The position numbers were made by a program, and so were the translations under genes. A DNA stretch of 64,000 bases. Source: VAZQ01 sp963841105 (GTDB lineage: Bacteria; Pseudomonadota; Alphaproteobacteria; Rhizobiales; Xanthobacteraceae). The notes beneath the pieces are model-generated. The model was not told where the DNA came from. It worked only from the letters and a program-made list of their open reading frames with translations, and ran no database searches. Where the stretch lies: assembly GCA_963841105.1 (NCBI GenBank), contig CAWJCB010000012.1, positions 27,488-91,487 of the forward strand, written 5' to 3'. This document shows positions 58,905 to 64,000 of this stretch, in pieces; the first letter of the stretch is position 1, and each line of letters starts with the position of its first letter.

Positions 58905-59669
58905 TTACAATGCCCGCCACCAGACCCGCTTTGCGAGCAGCTCGACGATCCAATAGAGCAGCCCTGCAAGCGCCGAGATGGCGACCAGCGCCGCAAACAG
59001 CAGGTCGGTACGCGCCTGCGCATTGGATTCAAGGATCAAATATCCAAGCCCCTGCTGCGAGCCGACAAACTCGCCCACAATGGCACCGATCACAGCAAGT
59101 GGCATCGCGGTTTTGCATCCATCCATGATCGAAGGCAGCGCGGCCGGAAGCTGCAGGCGTCGGAACGTGGTCCAGGGCGAAGCCTTTATCGCCCGGAAAT
59201 GCTCCACCAGGTGCTCCGGCGTGCCGGAAAAGCCACCCAGCGTGGAGATCATCACCGGAAAAAACGCAAACATGAAAGCCATCAGCACTTTCGACGACGT
59301 CCCATACCCGACCCAGACCACCATGAGCGGGGCGAGCGCGATCTTCGGCAGGCCCTGGAACACCACGAGCGCTGGATAAAGCACGCGATAGGCAATCGGC
59401 CAGGCGAAGATCGCAAGGGCAATGAGCACCCCGCCGAGGACGGCCGCGGCGTAGCCCAGGATGATCTCTCCGCCGGTGACCAGCGCCTGGTTGACGATCA
59501 TGACGCGATTGTGCCACAAGCTGCGCAGCACGCTCGACAGCGGCGGCAACAGATAGGGCTTGATGTTAAAGATGTTGACCGCCTTCTCCCATAAGACCGC
59601 GAGCACGATGAAGACCGCCGCACGTTCCAGCGCGGCGTACAGCCACCTCGGCCTCGTTGACGCGTTCAC
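58905..59669 (-). CDS. ABC transporter permease (SsuC/TauC-like)
   Basis: The 254-residue protein has six predicted membrane helices. The EAA-like loop is STLGGFSGTPEHLVEHFRAIKASPWTTFRR, quoted in outline, with the ATPase-coupling sequence SPWTTFRRLQLPAALPSIMDG. It matches the BPD_transp_1 family of sulfonate/nitrate/thiamine-precursor importers. It starts 15 bases after the binding-protein gene and ends where the ATPase begins. Confidence 0.92.
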   Translation of the reverse strand: MNASTRPRWLYAALERAAVFIVLAVLWEKAVNIFNIKPYLLPPLSSVLRSLWHNRVMIVNQALVTGGEIILGYAAAVLGGVLIALAIFAWPIAYRVLYPALVVFQGLPKIALAPLMVVWVGYGTSSKVLMAFMFAFFPVMISTLGGFSGTPEHLVEHFRAIKASPWTTFRRLQLPAALPSIMDGCKTAMPLAVIGAIVGEFVGSQQGLGYLILESNAQARTDLLFAALVAISALAGLLYWIVELLAKRVWWRAL

Positions 59670-59684
59670 GAACCAGTGCTTGCG

Positions 59685-60680
59685 CTACTTGACCAGCAAA
59701 TCATTGGTATACACGTCCTCCAGCTTGATCTTTCCCTTCAGATCGAAGGCCTTGTCGAGGAATGACAACGTGCTGCGCATGCGATCTTCGCGCAGATATC
59801 CGAGCCCTTTGCTCGCAACCGCGGCATCGCTGGTAAGATCGTTGATCTCGCGGATTTGCTCGGCCACGACGGCGCGATCGAGCGTCGGGAACATCTTCAC
59901 GGCAATGTCGGCTGCCTGATCAGGATTGGAGCGGGCGAGATCGAATCCGCGATAGGATGCCCGCAGGAAGCTGCGCACGATCTCGGGCTTTTTGCTGATG
60001 TATTCGTCGCGAGCCGCAAAGCCGCTTCCGTACGCATCGAGGCCGAGATCGCTGTAGCGTATCCAATCGAGCGCCACGCCTGCTGCCTTGGCTTGCTTGC
60101 GCAGCAACGGCCAGTTGCTGGCGAGCCAGCATTCCGCGAGGTCGGTCTTGCCCTCTATGAGCGAGATGTCCACGACGGCCGGATCAAGCCGCACGAGCCG
60201 GATGAAATCCCGCGGCTTGCCGTTCATTTCGAGCCATGCCGGCACGACGTTGTGCACTGGGGAAGCGGAGCCCCCGCCAAGCTGCAGCCCCCGCATGTCG
60301 TCGAGCGATTTTTTGTGACCTTGTTTGACAACATAACAGATGCCGCCCGGCCATTGCGTATTGATGGCGCCCACGAGTCGGATCTTGCCGCCGTTGTTGC
60401 GGTTCAACACCAGGCTGATCGGATCAACGTATCCGATCTCGAATTGACCCTGATCAAGCTCGTTTGCGGTGCGCCCGCCGCCGTAGCCGCGCACGATATT
60501 GACATCAATGCCGGCCTCCCTGAACCAGCCGCGCTCCGCACCCACCATCACACCGATGCTGCTGCCTTGCGGCAGCCAAGCCATATTGTAGGTGATCTTC
60601 TCCTGGGCGAATGCTGCGCCCGCAAAGCCCTGACTCAACGCGCAGACGAGTCCCCCGATCAGTCGCAGAACCTGCTTCAT
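59685..60680 (-). CDS. ABC transporter substrate-binding protein (NMT1/SsuA-like)
   Basis: The 331-residue protein has a signal peptide ending AFAQE, then ITYNMAWLPQGSSIGVMVGAERGWF, the NMT1/THI5-like fold used for sulfonates, nitrate and pyrimidine precursors. Ligand residues are not certain. GGRTANELDQGQFEIGYVDP lines the usual binding cleft. It heads the importer genes in order binding protein, permease, ATPase. The upstream FAH-family gene runs the same way 37 bp away. Confidence 0.9.
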   Translation of the reverse strand: MKQVLRLIGGLVCALSQGFAGAAFAQEKITYNMAWLPQGSSIGVMVGAERGWFREAGIDVNIVRGYGGGRTANELDQGQFEIGYVDPISLVLNRNNGGKIRLVGAINTQWPGGICYVVKQGHKKSLDDMRGLQLGGGSASPVHNVVPAWLEMNGKPRDFIRLVRLDPAVVDISLIEGKTDLAECWLASNWPLLRKQAKAAGVALDWIRYSDLGLDAYGSGFAARDEYISKKPEIVRSFLRASYRGFDLARSNPDQAADIAVKMFPTLDRAVVAEQIREINDLTSDAAVASKGLGYLREDRMRSTLSFLDKAFDLKGKIKLEDVYTNDLLVK

Positions 60681-60716
60681 GATTTCACCTCAAGCTGTGC
60701 ACCGCGCCTCACCATC

Positions 60717-61650
60717 CTAGATGCTCTCTGCCACGACAGTGTTCGTCAGGGTGCCAATGCCGTCGATCGAAGCGCTGACCACGTCGCCTGCCTTGAGGAA
60801 TATGCCGCGTGCCATGCCGACGCCGGTGGGTGTGCCGGTCGCAATCACGTCTCCCGGCTCGATGGTCACAATGGTCGAGAGGTAGGCAATCTGCTCGCGC
60901 AGCGTCCAGATCATGTTGGCGGTGCTGTCCTTCTGCATCACCTGGTCGTTGACTTTGAGCTCCATGCCGACGGCTTGCGGGTCCCCAATGGCCGACGCCG
61001 GCACAATCCATGGGCCAAATGGGGCGAAGGTGTCGTGCACTTTCCTGAAACCAATCGAACTTGAACGGATAGTCTCCGCGCACATTAAGATCGCGGGCCG
61101 AAATGTCGTTCACAATCGCGTATCCAGCGACGTGTCGAGCGCTTGCGCGGCCGGGATGCGGCGCCCGCGCCTGCCGATCACCGCCGCAAGCTCGATCTCC
61201 CAGTCGAGCTGCGAAGTTTCAGGTGGCATCCTGATTGGCTCGCCCGGCCCGATCACGGCGTTCCTCAACTTAATGAACATGTATGGTTTGCTGTCCGCCT
61301 TGCCTGCAAGCACGCTTCCCATCTCGTTGGCGTGCTCAATGTAGTTGGCCGCGGCACAAGCATGCGCTCGGGGTGAAAAGGAGCGGTCAACGCGGCCATG
61401 CCGCCCGCAACAGCCTGGAGCTTGCCGCTGCGGGCAAGCTGCGCAAGCTCCTCGCAGGCTCTCGCAAGATCGGCATTGCCATGCCACTGTGCGAGGATAG
61501 CCGGCACGCCGTCGCTGGTGCGGACCTCGCCAAGCTTGACGCCTGCCTTCCGGGCGTCTTCCAAATCGTAGATCAGGCCGTGCACTGAAAGAGCGATTGC
61601 GGGACTCTGCTTGCGGTTCTCTTGTAAGCCGCAATCGCGATATGGTGCAT
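60717..61650 (-). CDS. Fumarylacetoacetate-hydrolase family protein, at least three frameshifts
   Basis: Pieces of an FAH-family C-C hydrolase/decarboxylase lie in three frames. N-terminal VHGLIYDLEDARKAGVKLGE and TAPFHPERMLVP are followed, after about 61370, by YIEHANEMGSVLAGKADSK, MFIKLRNAVIGPGEPI and DWEIELAAVIGRRGR. After about 61135 comes YAIVNDISARDLNVRGDYPFKF, and after about 61055 KVHDTFAPFGPWIVPASAIG to ATGTPTGVGMARG. The metal-binding acidic residues (DWEIELA, NDIS) survive. A fourth break may lie near 61625, with ATG 61650 as start. Either sequencing error or decay; the family call is firm. Confidence 0.78.
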
Positions 61651-61729
61651 GAATCGGCCTGCTCTCCCGGGCGTTCTGATCTCTGGCTGGGCGAGAAAGT
61701 CGCACCATGTGCTCGCGGGGTCAATGTAT

Positions 61730-61743
61730 GGCCAAGCTTGGCC
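61730..61743. promoter_or_regulatory. Perfect 14-bp palindrome upstream of the FAH-family gene
   Basis: GGCCAAGCTTGGCC is exactly palindromic. It lies in the short spacer between the OYE end (61820) and the FAH start, where an operator could sit. No regulator gene is in the window. Confidence 0.3.
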
Positions 61744-61819
61744 CTGTCCGCCGCACAGTGGAGCGCGGAGTTGATCTGTGCGTGAATATCCGAGCAGCGG
61801 CGGCGATCACTTCAACGCG

Positions 61820-63729
61820 TCAGATACCCGATGCCATGCGATAGCCGCTATAGGTCGCTTCCAGCAATCCGCGCGTGCCCCGGCTCTCTCCGACGACGAA
61901 ATGCTGCACGCCAGGAATAATCGATGCCGCAAGCGGCGCGGGACGCCGAATCGTCGAAACGATGGCATCCATCTTGAGCTCGCGTGAGATGCCGTCTTGG
62001 ACCATTGCCGTATCGCCGCGGACGCCGATGAATTCTGTGCCGAAGGCAACCTGCACCCCGCAATACTGAAGCTCGCGCGACAGCACGATCCTGGCGATCA
62101 TATTGACGTCGTCGTCGAAATCGGAATCGCGCTCGACCACGAGCACCTCGTGCGCTCGCAGCGACAACGCCCATGCCAGCTCGGCACCGGCGAGCCCCGC
62201 TCCGACGACCAGCACGCGACCAGTGATGTTCCGCAGGTCCATGAGAGCGTCTCCCGCACCGAGGACGGAAATCATGGCATCCCGCGTAATGGCATCAAGC
62301 TTGTCCCAGATCGGCCCGACAGCGTGCACGACGACATCCGCATCAATTCCGTCGGCGTTCACGCTCTCCCCGCAGCGAACCGCCACGCCGGCATGTTTGA
62401 GCGCCCGCTCGTAATAGTCGAGCAGCCGCGGCAAGGTGCGTTTGAACGGAAGCGCCGAGCCGGAGCCGCCGATCCTCTCCTGGCGTTCCCACAAGATCGC
62501 TCGGCTGCTCGCGCTCCGATGCGGACAGAGCGGCCTGTATCCCGGCAGGACCGCCGCCGATGATGCCGATCGCCTTGACGGAGCGTACCGGCCTCACCGG
62601 CTCGAACTCCCGCCCGGTCTTGGGATTGACCGCGCAATAGCCGCGCCCGCCTGCCTGCTCGCGCGCCAGGCACGTATTGCACCGGATGCAGGGCAGCACC
62701 TCGTCAGGTTGATTCCGCAGCAGCTTGTTGGGAAGTGCCGGATCGGCGAACAGTGGCCGTGCAAACGATACGAAGTCCGCTTCTCCGTCGGCGATGAGCC
62801 GATCGGCTTCCTCCGGATCGTGGATGGTGCCGGAGGCGATGACCGGGACTCCCGATGCTTCGCGGATCGGATTTGCATACTCCGCAAAGGTCTCGCCGGC
62901 GAGATACATAGGCGGGATGCGCCTCTCCATCGCCTGATAGGTGCCGGCCGAGACATGAATAAGGTCTAGCCCCGCCTCGACGAGCGCGCGGGCGACCTTG
63001 CGGTATTCGTCGATCTTCAGACCGCCGGGCAGCAGATCGTCTCCATTGAGCCGCGCGCAGAGCAGTCGCTTCGGCCCGAGCTCCGCGCGCATCGCCGCAA
63101 TCACCTCGCGCGGAAAGCGCAGCCGGTTCTCGAAGCTGCCGCCATATTCGTCCTCGCGCTTGTTGGTGGCGGGAGAAAGGAAGGTGTTCACCAGATATCC
63201 ATGCGCCGCGTGCAGCTCCAGCAACTGGAAACCGGCCTGCACTGCGCGTCGCGAGGCAGCGGCATGATCCTGCACGATGTGGTCGATGTCCCCGCGTGTC
63301 AGCTCGACCGGCACTCTCTTTCCTGGCGCCCAGGCGATGGCCGACGGGGCGACCACCGGCGGCTCCGATATGACCCGCTGCGCACGGCAATGTCCGAGTT
63401 GCAGGCCGGCCACCGCGCCTTCCGCGCGCACCGCCTCTGCGATGTCGGTGAAGGCCTTCGGGGATCATCCGATCATCATGTGCGCCAAGCTGCGCGTGAA
63501 ATGCGCGGCTGCCGGTATCATCGGTGAACGTGATCTCGACAATGACCAGGGCGGCCCCGCCGGCTGCGGGTTCGGTAATACTCGACACTTTGCCGCGTCG
63601 CACTACCGTCCGGATGGGCAGTACATGGCGCATCGGCGCCTGCACGATGCGGTTGCGGAACGAGACGCCGCGGATGTGAATGGGGAGAGCGAGCGCCGGA
63701 AACAGCGGCAACGAACCGTCATTGGGCAT
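61820..63729 (-). CDS. OYE-family 2,4-dienoyl-CoA reductase-like iron-sulfur flavoenzyme, two frameshifts
   Basis: About 635 residues after repair. The N-terminal FMN-binding TIM barrel has HIRGVSFRNRIVQAPMRHVL and, after a shift near 63468, FQLLELHAAHGYLVNTFLSPATNKR and VPVIASGTIHDPEEADRLI. A [4Fe-4S] site follows, with cysteines in PCIRCNTCLAREQ and YCAVNPKTG. The FAD/NAD domain starts with GIIGGGPAGIQAALSASE. After a second shift near 62500 it continues LPFKRTLPRLLDYYERAL and VLVVGAGLAGAELAWAL. The domain order matches FadH and trimethylamine dehydrogenase relatives. The preferred start is ATG 63729. Confidence 0.84.
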
Positions 63730-63763
63730 TGCAACGGCAATCACCGGCAAAGGTTCTCAATTC

Positions 63764-63795
63764 CTGGCTTGGCAATTCTGGGATTGGCAAGCCAG
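63764..63795. repeat. Inverted repeat between the VOC dioxygenase and OYE genes
   Basis: CTGGCTTG at 63764-63771 pairs with CAAGCCAG at 63788-63795 around a 16-base loop. It lies in the 80-bp spacer between two codirectional genes and could be an operator or a processing hairpin. Confidence 0.4.
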
Positions 63796-63809
63796 CTTCC
63801 TTCCCGGGT

Positions 63810-64000
63810 TCACATGAAACCCGGCGGCGGCGGCGGACCCCAGATCATCGAGTCCTCGCCTTTCCAGATTTTCGGCCGCTGCGGCTTGTCGCGGTGCCAT
63901 GGACGTGGCTCGAAATAGCCAAGTGCCTCATCCTTCATTTGATCGAGCTCGATGTAGAATTCGACGAGTTGGCCATCCTGGTTGCGATGGAAAACGGCGA
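63810..64000 (-). CDS. VOC-family extradiol dioxygenase-like protein, C-terminal end (partial)
   Basis: The last 62 codons are read in from the right edge: AVFHRNQDGQLVEFYIELDQ, then ALGYFEPRPWHRDKPQRPKIW, ending GPPPPPGFM with the stop at 63810-63812. The FHRNQDGQLVEFY segment, with the Glu ligand in VEFY, and the LGYFEPRPWH tail are characteristic of the biphenyl-2,3-diol dioxygenase type of VOC proteins. It is the first gene of the minus-strand catabolic set; its start is outside the window. Confidence 0.75.
   Translation of the reverse strand, partial: AVFHRNQDGQLVEFYIELDQMKDEALGYFEPRPWHRDKPQRPKIWKGEDSMIWGPPPPPGFM

Overview
The window is a high-GC stretch of an alphaproteobacterial chromosome. 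Gene order and repeat types point to the order Hyphomicrobiales (Rhizobiales), probably near Bradyrhizobium, Rhodopseudomonas or Xanthobacteraceae-like genera. The evidence is the syntenic block parB-parA-rsmG-mnmG-mnmE-rho-hemJ / PPDK regulator-maf-coaE-dnaQ-secB-fxsA-tim44-smr, the hisB-DUF2628-hisH-hisA-hisF-hisE-coaA operon, the rsmI-lppC-hemW-rdgB-rph-hrcA-grpE-dnaK-dnaJ-pmtA block, orphan Bug/TctC and TrpX-type binding proteins, and Rhizobiales-style intergenic palindromes. The species is not identifiable from sequence alone.

Layout. 1-2 kb: end of leuS, lptE, holA. 2-12.5 kb: chromosome segregation and tRNA modification genes (parB, parA, rsmG, mnmG, mnmE), a thioredoxin-domain protein, rho and hemJ, nearly all on the minus strand. 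Two parS sites lie here: a perfect 16-mer at 6772-6787 and a 15/16 match at 4734-4749. 12.46-13.03 kb: a non-coding stretch with an AT-rich tract and at least five DnaA-box-like sequences, which I call the probable oriC. 13-19.3 kb: PPDK regulator, maf, coaE, dnaQ, secB, fxsA, a Tim44-like gene, an mltA remnant and smr, running away from the origin apart from secB and fxsA. 19.3-27.6 kb: hslUV, then the histidine operon with coaA; a convergent amidase gene has been inserted between hisF and hisE. 27.6-41 kb: hybrid histidine kinase, comM, gshB, a chemoreceptor, yraN, rsmI, lppC, hemW, rdgB, rph and an intruding TctC-type gene. 41.2-49.7 kb: hrcA, grpE, a secreted protein of unknown function, a VOC protein, alkB, dnaK, dnaJ and pmtA. 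49.8-64 kb: accessory genes, namely a flavin reductase, a large membrane protein, two orphan binding proteins, NUDIX/GT2/methyltransferase, then a codirectional minus-strand set with an alpha/beta hydrolase, an ABC importer, an FAH-family protein, an OYE/2,4-dienoyl-CoA reductase-type enzyme and the end of a VOC dioxygenase.

A notable property is about 17 apparent single-base frameshifts across roughly 13 genes from 13 kb onward. They include dnaK, hemW and rsmI, which are otherwise intact. Because dnaK, a major housekeeping chaperone, is affected and the shifts are one base each, I read most of them as uncorrected indel errors in the assembly, not gene decay. Affected genes are annotated as single CDS spans with the shift position given.

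I see no CRISPR array, prophage, insertion sequence, tRNA or rRNA. I do not see a clearly new defence or mobile system. The best candidates for new biology are the origin/ParABS neighbourhood, the codirectional catabolic set at 57-64 kb, the coiled-coil-extended PmtA, and the GT-C-like membrane protein near a GT2/methyltransferase pair.
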